A DNA stretch of 64,000 nucleotides from Stramonita haemastoma (Eukaryota; Mollusca; Gastropoda; Neogastropoda; Muricidae), in the NCBI GenBank assembly GCA_030674155.1, contig CM060342.1:21757377-21821376 (forward strand). The letters are read 5' to 3'. The notes below the pieces were generated by a model. The model was not told the DNA's origin, ran no database searches, and saw only the letters and a list, made by a program, of their open reading frames with translations. Positions 1 to 14,520 of this stretch are shown one piece after another; the stretch's first letter is position 1, and each line of letters begins with the position of its first letter. Both the position numbers and the translations under genes were made by a program.

Positions 1-625
1 AAGTGTCGTTTCAGTTCCGACTTTTGCGCAGTTACAGAGCCCACGGCATCATGAGAGTGCTTTACTGTATGCATACACACTTTACTAGTATCTTTGATGT
101 GGGTGGCTCTGTTCTTGTGGCGACACCATGGCTCCGAAAAGAGTAACCTGGCTCGAATGTAAGAAGTCTTGTCGGCACGAAAGCTGGTACAGTGTACCCA
201 ACAAGACATAGTATTACATACAATATTAATGATAATATACAGTATGATGCACCACAGTACAGTGCAGGATCGTTGACACACGCACACAAACAAACAAAAA
301 ACTGCACTCTCAAACACGAGCGCGTGCACGCATACCAGCGCACATACACAGAAGAATAAGGCGAGTAGCCTATATATTTTATATTTATTCTTTTATATCG
401 AAGATAATAGAATAAGCAATCATGTGCTTTTTTATATCCAGTCTCCGGGTGTATGCAGTTTTTGTAAATCTTATCTGTCCCACCGGCACACAATGGCCTA
501 CTCTTACGAAAAGCGGAACAGGATTTAACGTGTGCACAAGATGTTATGCGACACAGAATATCGAGAAGATGTGACAAAGTGCCGGTTTGAGTCCCGTCCG
601 TCCTACCCTGCCTTTTGCGCAGGCA
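1..625 (-). repeat. Dispersed element A, copy interrupted by a SINE-like insertion
   Basis: This stretch matches, in inverse orientation, the units at 29803-30845 and 31206-32620. Shared blocks include the 'cttttgcgcag' start, 'gtggcgacaccatgg', 'gaaagctggtacagtgta', 'atgatgcaccacagtacagtgcag' and an internal CA/CG-rich stretch ending in 'gaataagg'. The match stops near 360, where a SINE-A fragment begins, and resumes near 555 with 'gagaagatgtgacaaagtgcc', so the element appears to have been split by an insertion. The open frame at 577-62 on the minus strand crosses both repeats and is not a gene. The family is not recognised from memory; the homology is seen directly between copies. Confidence 0.7.
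361..553 (-). mobile_element. SINE-A fragment nested in element A
   Basis: The sequence contains the conserved SINE-A blocks 'aataagcaatcatgtgc', 'tgtatgcagtttttgtaaat', 'ggcctactcttacgaaaag' and 'cggaacaggatttaacgtg', in the order seen at 39085-39425 and 30870-31205. The tRNA-like head is missing, so this copy is 5' truncated. The A/T-rich tail lies on the left, so the element is oriented on the minus strand. Confidence 0.65.
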
Positions 626-1162
626 GGCAAGCAGTATGCAGAGACGGACAGAGACAAACAGAATGAATGAATGAAGGATGAATAATCTTTATTTTCCAAA
701 GGTAACAGAGTAAGCATGCACATACTTTTTTTTCATCCGGCCCTTGCCCTGATTAAGGAATAGCAGCGCCCCCCCCCCCCCCCCCCAAAAAAAAAAAAAA
801 AAAAAAAAAGAAAAAAGAAAAAAACACCATCACCAACAATTAAAGTTCAACCTATCATTTAAGGAAAGAAATGGGTATACATTCAACAGATGCATAATTC
901 CCACTAGATACTGATAATCATTTAAAAAAACCCCCCCCCCCCCCCCCCACATAATCTCTAACTGACCCAAACAATGTCAGAACAGATATACTGATTATAA
1001 TGAAATAAATCAAACTGATTAGAATTGAGGGGACAGCTGCAAAGAGAGCACTCCAATAATTTAATATAAAAAAAAAACGCCAAACATATCAAAACATTTT
1101 GATATATCTTGCTTACTTTAAATCAATATGAAAAAAAAAACAGCAAAAAAACTCCAAACAGC
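626..1162. other. Intergenic spacer with homopolymer tracts
   Basis: No gene is visible. The stretch holds a short GAAT-type run near 661-680, a poly-C run passing directly into poly-A at about 768-809, and a second poly-C run near 930-948. C-run/A-run junctions of this kind recur throughout the satellite to the right. Confidence 0.6.
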
Positions 1163-1382
<220 letters not shown>

Positions 1383-4300
1383 TACACATGCATTCGAGAT
1401 ATTGTGCACATACTCTACACTTGCAGACACCCAGTCATTCATAAATAGATCTAAAAAAACCTTGCCCAAATTTTTGTTTTTGTTTATTTTTCATTTGTAT
1501 TACTTTTCATCAAGTCTTGACAATATTCTAAGATAATTTTTTTTTTTTTTTACTACGGCTGCCACACACAAAGGCATACTTAAGGAACTACTAGATTATA
1601 GCATGGATACATTAAGTTTTCATAAGCTGTGTTGGTGTAAAATCTGTTATTGATCTACTAGCAGAAAATCAATACACAGATCTGCCACCAATACACACTA
1701 ATGTTATTTTAATACCAAGCCTATCATAGAACCTGGTCCCTTTTATATTACATTTGATGCAATTTCAAAAAACAACAAAAAGAGAACATAAAGGCACTTT
1801 CTCCCAGTATACTTCACCACTATATAAACTAAAACACCCCTGCCAATATCAAAGGCTATGGAAGGACTAGATTTTCAACTGACATTTCATTAAACCAAAA
1901 TAATGCCAAAAATTGAAAAATAAACAGAAAATTATATCTATCTCTTGCATTCAATCTAATAATTAAAAAAAAACTTGAAAAATATAGGCCTACTACTATT
2001 GTATTTAGTGCATTTAGTCTCATTTTAAAAAAAAAACACGAAAAATGTAATATTGTGTTTCTTTCATTCAATCTAATGAAAATAAATCTTAAAGAAATCC
2101 CTGCAATTGTATTTCTGTCATTTAATCTCATAAAAAACAATAAATTTAGTGTATTTCTTGCATTCAATATCATAAAAAAACTGGTGTATTTCTTGCATTC
2201 AATTTCACAAAAATAGAAAAATGCAGTATTGTATTTTTGCATTCAATCTAATAATAATAATTTTTATAAAAAGTATACTATTATATTTCTTGCATTCAAT
2301 TTAATTTTAAAAAAAAACAAACAAACCCAAAAATACCATGTAAGAAAAAACTCCACATCTTTCCATCACTTTTCTCTTTGTCTCTTTCTACACCCCCCCC
2401 CCCCCCCCCCCCAAAAAAAAAGGAGAAAATCTCACATCTGAACATGCATTACTATTCCTCCTAAACATTGCTCATCAAAATTTCTAAACAAAATGTACAA
2501 AGAATTTTGAAAACAAAAATTACAATTTTAAACTGACATTTCAATACTTTACCTCCATCATTTAAAAAAAGAGACTTTTTAAAGTCATATTTTGGCAACA
2601 GCTGCAAATCCAGCAAGTTTACAGAAATTTCTTTAAAACCACACACACACAGAACTTGATTTGTTATAACTTGAAATTAAATTTGCTAATAAATAATTTG
2701 ATTTGGATTCCTGCCTTTATCAAAGGGCTGCACAGATTTCATTTTTGTAATTGCATTTGATTGACAATTTTACAAGAAAAAGGACCCCCCCTCCCACACA
2801 CATAGGTACACTTAAAGGACTACTAGACTATAGCATGAAATCTTTCAGATACATTTCAGTTTCATAAGCTGTGTTGCTGTAAAATCTGTTATTGATCTGC
2901 TAGCAGAAAATCAACACACAGATCTGCCACCAATACACACTTATGTTATTTTAATACAAACCCTATCATAGAACCTGGTCCCTTTTATATTACATTAGAT
3001 GATACGATTTCAAAACACAACAACAAACAAAATAAAGGCACTTTCTCCCAGTATACTTCACCACTATATAAACTAATAACACCCCTGCCAATATCAAAAG
3101 GCTATCAAAGGATTAGATATTTAATGGACATTTCATTAAACCAAAATCTTGGAAAAACTTGAAAAATAAACAGAAAAATAACAAGAATCGTATCTCTTGC
3201 ATTCATATCTAATAAAAAAAATTGAAAAATATAAACCTACTACTATTGTATTTATTGCTTTTAGTTTCATTAAAAAAAAAAATGTACTATTGTTTCTTCC
3301 ATTCAATTTGTGAAAATAATTTTTTTTAAAAATCTATGATTATATATTTTTCATTAAATCTCATAAAAACAAAAAATACTGGTGTATTTCTTGCGTTAAA
3401 TATCATAAAAAAAATACTCCTATATTTTTTGCATTCAATCTCACAAAAATCGAAAAATGCACTATTGTATTTTTGCATTCAATTAAAAAACAAAACAAAA
3501 AACAACTAAAAGAGTATACTACTATATTCTTGCATTCAATCTAATAAAAGTAAAAAACACCCCAAAAATACCATGTAAGAACCTCCCCCCCCCATCTTTC
3601 CATCACTTTTCTCTTTGTCTCTTTCTTCTCCCCTCCCCCCTAAAAAGAAATCTCACATCTGAACATGCATTACTATTCCTCCTAAACATTGCTCAACAAA
3701 ATTTCTAAACAAAATGTACAAAGAATTTTGAAACAAAAATTACAATTTTAAAGTGACATTTTCAATACTTTACCTCCATCATTTAAAAAAAAAGACTTTA
3801 AAAGTCATATTTTCATAACAGCTGCAAATCCAGCAAGTTTACAGAAATTTCTTTATAAAACCACACACACACACAACACACAGAGAACTTGATTGCTTAT
3901 AACTTGAAATTAAATTTGCTAATAAATAATTTGATTTTGATTCCTGCCTTTATCAAAGGGCTGCACATGATTTCATTTTTGTACTTGCATTTGACAATTT
4001 TAAAAGAAAAAGGAAACCCCCCTCCCCCCCTCCCCACACAGGTACACTTAAGGGACTACTAGACTATAGCATGAATCTTTCAGATACATTTTAGTTTTAT
4101 AAGCTGTGTTGGTGTAAAATCTGTTATTGATCTGCTAGCAGAAAATCAATACACAGATCTGCCACCAATACACACTTATGTTATTTTAATACAAACCCTA
4201 TCATAGAACCGGTCCTTTTATATTACATTAGATGAATAGATTTCAAAACAACAACAACAAAGAAAACAAAGGCACTTTCTCCCAGTATACTTCACCACTA

Positions 4301-7300
4301 TATAAACTAATAACACCCCTGCCAATATCAAAGGCTATCAAAGGATAGATTTTAGGGACATTTCATTAAACCAAAATCTTGCCAAAAATTGAAAAATAAA
4401 TAGAGAATTAGATCTATCTCTTGCATTCAATCTAATAAATAAAAAAAAAAAACCTTGAAAATATAGACCTACTACTATTGTATTCTGTGCATTTAGTCTC
4501 ATTAAAAAAAAAAGGAATGTACTATTGTGTTTCTTCCATTCAATCTAATGAAAAAAATCTTTAAAAAATCTACAATTGTATTTCTGTCATTTAATCTCAT
4601 AAAAATCAAAACATACTATTGTATTTCTTGCATTCAATATAATAAAAAAAAAAACCACTGTGTGTTTCTTGCATTCAATCTGACAAAATCGAAAAATGCA
4701 CTATTGTATTTTTGCATTCAATCTAAAAAAAAAAAGGTATACTACTTGCATTCAATTTAATAAAAATAAAATATATTAAAAAAACATGTCAGAAACCCCC
4801 CCACTCTTTCCATCACTTTTCTCCCCCCCCCCCCATAAAAAAATCTTACAAACTGAAACATGCATTACTATTCCTCCTAAACATTGCTCAACAAAATTTC
4901 TAAACAAAATGTACAAAGAATTTTGAAAACAAAATTACAATTTTAACTGACATTTCAATACTTTACCTCTATCATTAAAAAAAAAAAAAGTCAATTTTTT
5001 ATAACAGCTGCAAATCCAGCAAGTTTACAGAAATTTCTTAAAACCACACACACACACAGAACTTGATTGCTCATAACTTGAAATTAAATCTGCTAATAAA
5101 TAATTTGATTTTGATTCCTGCCTTTATCAAAGGGTGTAACATGATTTTCATTTTTGTACTTGCATTTGATTGACAACTTTAAAAGAAAAAGGAACCACCA
5201 CCCCCCCCCTCACACACACAGGTACACTTAATGGACTACTAGACTATAGCATGAAGTCTTTCAGATAAGTTTTAATAAGCTGTGTTGTGTAAAATCTGTT
5301 ATTGATCTGCTAGCATAAAATCAATACACAGATCTGCCACCAATACACACTTATGTTATTTTAATACAAACCCTATCATAGAACCTGGTCCTTTTATATT
5401 ACATTTGATGCAATTTTTAAAAAAGGCACTTTCTCCCAATATATTTCATTACTATAAAACTAGTAACACCCCTGCCAATATCAAAGGCAATCAAGGACTA
5501 GATTTTCAACTGACATTTCAATTAAAAAAAAAAAAAAAAGGAAAAAATAACAAAGAATAGACCCTATCTCTTTCATTCAATCTAATAATAAAAAATAACC
5601 TGAAAAATATAGGCCTACTATTGTATTTGTTGCATTTAGTCTCATAAAAAAAATCAAATGTGTACTATTTATTTCTTCCATTCAATCTAATGAATATAAA
5701 TCTTAAACAAATCTACAATTATATTTCTTTCATTTAATCTCATAAAAAAACCAAAAATACTAGTGTATTTCTTGTATTCAATATCATAAAAAAGAAAAAT
5801 ACACTATTGTATTTCTTGCACCAGATCCCACAAAAAAATGCACTATTGTATTTCTGCATTCAATCTAAAAAAAAAAAAAAAACCCCAAAAGCAAACGACT
5901 ATATTTCTCATTCAATTCATTTAATTATAATAATAATAATAATATAAAACCACCCCAAAAATACAATGTAAGAAAAAAAAACCCACATCTTTCTATCACT
6001 TTTTTCTTTGTCCATCTCTTTCTTCCCCCCCCCCCCCCCCCAAAAAAAAAAAAACAACAACAACAAAAAAACAACTCATGTCTGAACATGCATTACTATT
6101 CCTCCTAAAGATCGTTAAAATTTCTAAACAAAACTACAAAGAATTTTGAAAAAATTTTTTTAAAGTGACATTTCAATGCTTTCCCTCCATCATTAAAAAA
6201 AAAACAAACGACTTTTTAAAAGTCAAATTTTGATAAGCTGCAAATCCAGAATTTCCAGAGATTTCTATAAAACCACACACACACAGAACTTGATTTGTTA
6301 TAACTTGAAATAAATCTGCTAATAAATAATTTGATTTTGATTCCTGCCTTTATCAAAGGGCTGCACATGATACATGTCATTTTTGTAATTGCATTTGATT
6401 CCCAATTTTAAAAGAAAAAGGAAAAACCAACCCCCACCCCCAAACAAACAGCCACTTAATGGACTACTAGACTATAGCATGAAGTCTTTCAGATATAAGT
6501 TTTAATAAGCTGTGTTGGTGTAAAATCTGTTATTGATCTGCTAGCATAAAATCAATACACAGATCTGCCACCAATACACACATGTTATTTTAATACAAAC
6601 CCTATAATAGAGCCTGGTCCTTTTATATTACATTTGATGGATTTCAAAACAAAAAAACCGAGAAAGGCTATTTTCTCCCAGGTATACTTCACCACTATAT
6701 ATACTAATAACAACCCCTGCCAATATCAAAGGCTATCCTAGGACTAGATTTTCAACTGACATTTCATTAAACCCAAAATGTTGCCAAAAAGTAAAAAAAA
6801 AAAAAAATTACAAAGAATCAGACCTATCTCTTGCATTCAATCTTATAAAAAAAAAACCTGGAAAATATAGGCCTACTACTATTGTATTTGTGTTGCAATG
6901 TATACTATTATAAAAAAAAAAAATATATATAATATATATATATTGTGTTTTCATTCAATCTAATGAAAATAAATCTTAATGAAATCTACCATTGTATTTC
7001 TTTCATGTAATTTAAAAACAAGAAATACAGGTGTATTTCTTGCATTCAATATCATAAAAAACAAATACACTATTGCATTTTTTGCATTCGATCTCACAAA
7101 AATAGAAAAATGCACCTATTGTAATTTTGCATTCAATCTATAAAAAAAAAAAAACAGCAAAAAACAAAAGTCTGCTACCATATTCTTGCATTCAATTTAA
7201 TAAAATAAAAAAAACAACCAAAAATACCATGTAAAAAAAAAAACTTTTACATCTTTCTATCTCCCAACCCCCCCCCCCCCCCTTTTGCCACCAAAAAACC

Positions 7301-9299
7301 CCCCTCACATCTGAACATGCATTACTATTGCTCCTAAACATTGCTCAACAAAATTTCTAAACAAAATGTACAAAGAATTTTGAAAACAAAAATTACAATT
7401 TTAAACTGACATTTCAATACTTTACCTACATCATTTAAAAAAAAAGAACTTTCCATAAGTCAAATTTTGATAACAGCTGCAAATCCAGCAATTTTACAGA
7501 AATTTCTTTAAAACCACACACACAGAGAACTTGATTTGTTATAACTTGAAATTAATTTGCTAATAAATAATTTGATTTCATTCCTGCCTTTATCAAAGGG
7601 CTGCACATTTCATTTTTGTAATTGCATTTGATTCTACAATTAAAAAAAAGGAAAAACCAACAAGACCCCCCCCCCCCCCAAACACACACAGGTACACTTC
7701 AGGGACTACTAGATTATATCAGGAAATCTTTCAGATAAGTTTTCATAAGCTGTGTTCGTGTAAAATCTGTTATTGATCTGCTACAGAAAATCAATACACA
7801 GATCTGCCACCAATACACACTTATGTTATTTTAATAAAAACCTATCATAGAACCTGGTTGTTTTATATTACATTAGATGGGATTTCAAAACAACAACAAA
7901 AAAACAAAGGCACTTTCTCCCACATATACTGTACCATTATATAAACTAATAACACCCCTGCCAATATCAAAGGCTATTGAAAGACTAGATTTTCAGCTGA
8001 CATTTCATTAAACCAAAATCTTGCCAAAAATGGAAAAATAAACAATTAGACTATCTCTTGCATTCAATCTATTTTTTTTTAAAACGTAGAAAAATATAGT
8101 CTTACTACTATTGTATTTCCTGCATTAAGTCTCATTTAAAAGAAGCGAAAAAAGGTACTATTGTGTTTCTTCCATTCAATGTAATGGAAATAAATCAAAG
8201 AAATCTCGATTGTATTTCTTTCATTTAATCTAATAAAAAACAAAAAATACTGGTGTGTTTCTTGCATTCAATATCATAAAAAAAATACTGGTGTATTTCT
8301 TACATTCAATCTCACAAAAATCAAAAAATGCACTATTCTATTTTAAAATTCAATCTTTTTTTTTTAACCAAAAAAGTATACTGCTATATTTCTTGCATTC
8401 AATTAAATAAAACTAAAAAAAAACACCCCAAAAATACCATATAATACCATGTAAGAACACCCCCCACCCCCATCTTTCCATCACTTTTCTCTTTGTCTCT
8501 TCTCTCTCCTCCCCCCCCCCCCTCTTAAAAAAATCTCACATCTGAACATGCACTACTATTCCTCCTAAACATTGCTAAACAAAATTTCTAAAAAATTACA
8601 AAGAATTTTGAAAAACAAAAATTACAATTTTAAACTGACATTTCAATACTTTACCTCCATCATTTAAAAAAAAAGGACTTTAAAAAAGTCAAATTTTGAT
8701 AACAGCTGCAAATCCAGCAATTTTACAGAGATTTCTGTAAACACCACAACAACAAAAAAACTTCATTTGTTATAACTGAAATTAAATTTGCTAATAAATA
8801 ATTTGGTTTTGATTTCTGCCTTTATTAAAGGCTGTAGATCTACATGATTTCGTTTTTTGTAATTGCATTTGATTGGACAATTTAAAAAAAAAAAGGTAAA
8901 ACCAACAAGACCTCCCACCTACCCCCACAGCACTTGATGGACTACTAGACTATAGCATGAAATCTTAATACATTAAGTTTTCATAAGCTGTGTTGGTGTA
9001 AAATCTGTTATTGATCTGCTAGCAGAAAATCAATACACAGGTCTGCCACCAATACACACTTATGTTATTTTAATACAAACCCTATCATAGAGCCTGGTCC
9101 ATTTTATATTACATCGATGTGATTTCAAAACAACAAAAGAAAGAATAACAAAGACACTTTCTCCCACTGTACTTCACCACTATATAAACTAATAACACCC
9201 CTGCCAATATCAAAGGCTATCAAGGATAAGATGTTTAACAACATTTCATTAAACCAAAATCTTGCAAAAAATTGAAAAATAAACAAAGAAATAGATGGT

Positions 9300-10965
9300 A
9301 TCTCTTGCATTCAATCTAATAAAAAAATATTACTGAAAATATAGGCTATATAATCAAGTCTCTTACAAAATATTGGTTTCACACAATGTATAAGAAATAT
9401 ATTCTTTCAATCCCATACAAAATACTGTGTTTTCTTTCAAACTATTCACTATTTATTAATCACTATGTTGTTGTATAACTTTCTTGCTAAAATCAATTAA
9501 AAAAACACCAAAAAACTGAAGAAACATCTTACTTTTCCCGTTCTTCTCTCTCCCCAACCCCCTCAAAAAAAAAATTCACATCTGAACATGCATTACTATT
9601 CTCTAAACATTGCTCACAAATTTCTCAATACCTTTTCATCCAAAATGCTTTAATACTTACTCTATAAAAAAAAAAGACTTAAAAGTCAATTTTTGATAAC
9701 AGCTTCAAATCCAGCAAGTTTACAGAAATTTCTTAAAACCACACACACACACAGAACTTGATTGCTCATAACTTGAAATTAAATTTGCTAATAAATAATT
9801 CGATTTTGATTCCTGCCTTTATCAAAGGGCTGCACACGATTTCATTTTTGTACTTGCATTTGATTCCCAATTTTAAAAGAAAAAGGACCCCCCCCCCCCC
9901 CCCACACACACACACAGAGGTACACTGATGGACTACTAGACTATAGCATGAAATCTTTCAGATACATTTCAGTTTTCATAAGCTGTGTTGATGTAAAATC
10001 GTTATTGATCTGCTAGCATAAACATCAATACAAGATTTGCCACCAATACACACTTCTGTTATTTAATACAAAGCCTTTCATAGATCCTGGTCATTTTATA
10101 TAACATTTGATGGGATTTCAAAAAGAAAAAAAGAAAAATAGGCACTTTCTCCCAGGTATACTTTACCACTATAAAACTAATAACAACCCCTGTCAATATG
10201 AAAGGCTATCACAGGACTAGATTTTCAACTGATATTTCATTAAACCAAAATCTTGCCCAAAAGTAAAAAATGAACATTGAATTAGAATTAGACCTTATCT
10301 CTTGCATTCAATCTAATAAAAAAAAAACCCTGAAAAATAAAGGCCTACTATTATATTTCTTGCATTCAATATGAAAAAATATATATTCTCAATCAAAATC
10401 TACTGTGTTTCTTTCAAACATCGCATAAAAAAAATACTGGTGTATTTCTTACATTCAAAATCATTTTTAAAAAACAACCACCAAAAACCTGGTGTATTTC
10501 TTGCATTCAAAATCATTAAAAAAATTAATTCACTATTGTATTTCTTGCACTGATCTCATGAAAATAAAAAAATGCACTATTGTATTTTTTGTATTCAATC
10601 TAAGAAAAAAAAAAAATATATACTATCTATATTTCTTGCATTCAATTTCTTTTTTTTTTAATGTAAGAACAAAAACCCCAACATCTTCCCACTTTCTCTC
10701 TTTGTCTCCGTCTCTTTCTTCCTCCCCCCCCCCCTTCCATCCACCCCCCCCCCCCCAAAAAAAAAAAATCAGATTTCAACATGGATTGCTATTTCTCCTA
10801 ATCATTGCTATAACCCTCCTCCTCCTCCTTCCTCTTCCTCACCTATAAAAAAGCAAAAGTCAACCACCTTTCTGTCAAACATTTATGCAAACACTATCAA
10901 GCAAATGTACATATATACATGTGCTCATGTCTATTTCTTATGCTCTACATAAGCTGTATTGGTGT
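9300..10965 (+). repeat. Variant (B-type) satellite units
   Basis: Two consecutive landmark spacings fall to about 993 and 974 bp here. The sub-repeat block is altered: near 9360-9500 and 10370-10430 it contains 'tatattctttcaat' and 'tttctttcaaac' stretches instead of the usual series. The second unit ends at 10800-10960 with a CTC-rich stretch ('cctcctcctcc') followed by 'gtcaaccacctttctgtcaa'. The same ending terminates the whole array at about 17885-18028. These units therefore belong to the array-end type, placed in the middle of the array. Confidence 0.7.
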
Positions 10966-13900
10966 CAAATCTGTTATTGATCTGCTAGCGGAAAATCAAC
11001 ACACAGATCTGCCACCAATAAACACAAATGTTATTTAATACAAATCCTATCATAGAACCTGGTCCATTTTATATTACATTGGATGGGATTTCAAAACAAC
11101 AACAACAAAGAAAAACAAAGGCACTTTCTCCCAGTATACTTCACCACTTTATAAACTAATAACACCCCTGCCAATATCAAAGGCTATCAAGGATTTCATT
11201 TCATTAAACCAAAGTCTTGCCAAAACTTGAAAAATAAACAGAATTAGATTGTATCTCTTGCATTCAATCTAATTTTTTTTTTAACTTGAAAACTATAGGC
11301 CTACTACTATTATATTTCGTGCATCTCATTTAAAAACAACAACGAAAAATGTACTATTGTGTTTCTTCCATTCAATCTAATGAAAATAAATCTTAAATCT
11401 ACATCGTCTTTCTTTCATTTAATCTCATAAACAAACAAAAAATACTGGTGCATTTCTTGCATTCAATCTCACAAAAATCGAAAAATGCACTATTGTGTTT
11501 TTTGCATTCAATATAAATAATAAAAAAGTATACTACTATATTTCTTGTATTCAATTTAATAAAATAAAATAAAATACCCAAAAATACCATGTAAGAAAAT
11601 CCCCCACATCTTTGCATCACTTTCCTCTTTGTCTCTTTCTCTCCCCACCCCCCTAAAAAAAACCTCATGTCTGAACATGCATTACTATTCCTCCTAAACA
11701 TTGTTAAACAAAATTTCTAAACAAAACTACAAAGAATTTTGAAAAAAAAACACAACATTTTAAAGTGACATTTCAATACTTTCCCTCCATCATTTAAAAA
11801 AAGGTTTTTAAAAGTCAAATTTTTGTAACAGCTGCAAATCCAGCAATTTTACAGAGATTTCTATAAAACCACACACACACACACACAGAACTTGATTTGT
11901 TATAACTTGAAATTAAATTTGCTAATAAATAATTTGATTCCGATTCCTGCCTTTATCAAAGGGCTGCACATGAATACATTTCATTTTTGTAATTGCATTT
12001 GATTCCCAATTTTTACAGAAAAAGGACCCCCCCCACCACACACACACAGAGCACACTTAATGACTACTACACTATAGCATGAAGTCCTTCTGATACAAGT
12101 TTTCATAAGCTGTGTTGGTGTAAAATCTGTTATTGATCTGCTAGCGAAAAATCAATAAACAAATCTGCCACCAATACACAGTTATTTTAATACAAACCCT
12201 ATCATAGAACCTGGTCCCTTTTATATTACATTTGATGCAATTCCAAAAAAAGACACTTTCTCCCAGTATATTTCATTACTATATACACTAATAACAACCC
12301 TGCCAATATCAAAGGCAATCAAGGACTAGATTTTCAACTGACATTTCATTAAACCAAAATCTTGCCAAAAAGTAAAGAATAAACAAAGAATTAGACCCTA
12401 TCTCTTGGATTCAATCTAATTTAAAAAAATATATATAGGCCTACTATTGTATTTGTTGCATTTAGTGTCATTACAAAATCGAAAATGTACTTTTGTGTTT
12501 CTTCTATTCAATCTAATGAAAATGAATCTTTAAAAAATCTACCATTATATTTCTTTCATTTATGCTCATAAAAACAAAAAATTACTGGTGTATTTTTTGC
12601 ATTCAATATCTTAAAAAAGAAAAACACACTATTGTATTTCTTGCATTCCATCTCACAAAAATCGGAAAATGCACTATTGTATTTCTGCATTCAATTTTTT
12701 TAACCCTAAAGTAAACTACTATATTTCTTCCATTGAATTTAATAATAACCCCCCACCCCCAAAAAAAAAAAAAAAAAAAAAAAAAACCAACAAAAAACAA
12801 AAAAAAACATGTAAGAAAAAAACCCACATCTCTCTATTACTTCTCTTTGTCTCTGTCTCTTTCTCCATCCCCCCCCCCCCCCCCCAATCCCCCCCAAAAA
12901 AGAAATCTAACTTCTGAACATGCATTACTATTCCTCCTAAACATTGATAATCAAAATTTCTAAACAAATGTACAAAGAATTTTGAAATAAAAAAAATTAA
13001 ACTTTAAACTGACATTTCAATGCTTTACCTCCATCATTTAAAAAGACTCTAATAGTCAAATTTTGATAACAGCTGCAAATACAGCAAGTTTACAGAGATT
13101 TCTTTAAAACCACACACACACAGAACTTGGTTTTGTTATAACTTGAAATTAAATTTGCTAATAAATAATTTGATTTTGATTCCTGCCTTTATCAAAGGGC
13201 TACACAAGATTTCATTTTTGTAATTGCATTTGATTCCACAATTTAAAAAAAAGGAAAAACCAACAAGACCCCCCCCCCCCCCCCCCACACACACACACAG
13301 AGGCATAATGGACAACTAGACTACAGCATGAAAACTTTGATACATTTAAGTATTCATAAGCTGTGTTGGTGTAAAATCTGTTATTGATCTGCTAGCAGAA
13401 AATCAATACACAGATCTGCCACCAATACACACTTATGTTATTTTAATACAAACCCTATCATAGAACCTGGTCCCTTTTATATTACATGGGATAGGGATTT
13501 CAAAAACAAAAACAAAAAAAGAAAAACAAAGGCACTTTCTCCCATGTATACTTCACCACTATATAAACTAATAACACCCCTGCCAATATCAAAGGCTATC
13601 CTTGGATTAGATATTTAACATTTTATTACACCAAAATCTTGCCAAAAATTAAAAATAAACAGAATTAGATCTGTCTCTTGCATTCAATCTAAAAAAAAAA
13701 CAACTTGAAAAATATAGGCCTACTACTATTGTATTTCGTGCATTTAGTCTTTAAAAAAAAATACTATTGTGTTTCTTCCATTCAATCTAATGAAAATAAA
13801 TCTAAAAGAAATCTAGATTGTATTTCTTTCATTTAATCTCATAAAAACAAAAAATACTGGTGTATTTCTTGCATTCAATATAATAAAAAACAAAAATACA

Positions 13901-14454
13901 CTATTGTATTTCTTGTATTTAATCTCACAAAAATCGAAAAATGCACTATTGTGTTTTTGCATTCAATCTAATAAAAAAAAAAAAAAAAAACAAAAGTATA
14001 CTACTATATTTCTTGCATTCAATTTAATAATAAAAACACACCCAAAAATACCATTTAAGAAAAAACACACATCTTTCCATCACTTTTCTCTTTGTCTCTT
14101 TCTCTCCCCCCCCCCCCCTCCCCAAAAAAAAATCTCACATCTGAACATGCATTAATATTCCTCCTAAACATTGCTCAAACAAAATTCTAAAAATGTACAA
14201 AGAATTTCGAAAACAAAAATTACAATTTTAAAGTGAGATATCCTCCATCATTAAAAAAACAAACAAACCTTTTAAAAGTCAAACTTTGATAAAAACTGCA
14301 AATCCAGCAAATCTTACAGAGATTTCTTTAAAACCACACACACACACAGAACTTGATTTGTTATAACTTGAAATTAAATTTGCTAATAAATAATTTGATT
14401 TTGATTCCTGCCTCTATCAAAGGGCTGCACATGATTTCATTTTTGTACTTGCAT

Positions 14455-14520
14455 TTGATTGATTTTAAAAGAAAAAGGAACTAGATTTTTTCAACTGACA
14501 CTTTATTACACCAAAATCTT
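14455..14520 (+). repeat. Deletion junction fusing two satellite monomers
   Basis: After 'gcatttgattgattttaaaagaaaaagga' the sequence passes directly to 'actagattttttcaactgacac'. About half a kilobase normally lies between these blocks (CA tract, landmark and 'ggcactttctccc' block) and is absent. This explains the 2.11 kb landmark spacing between 13412 and 15522. Confidence 0.75.

Noticed and set aside
62..577. 171-codon minus-strand frame
   Set aside because: It crosses element A and a nested SINE fragment and has no domain; the same sequences elsewhere in the window are not open.
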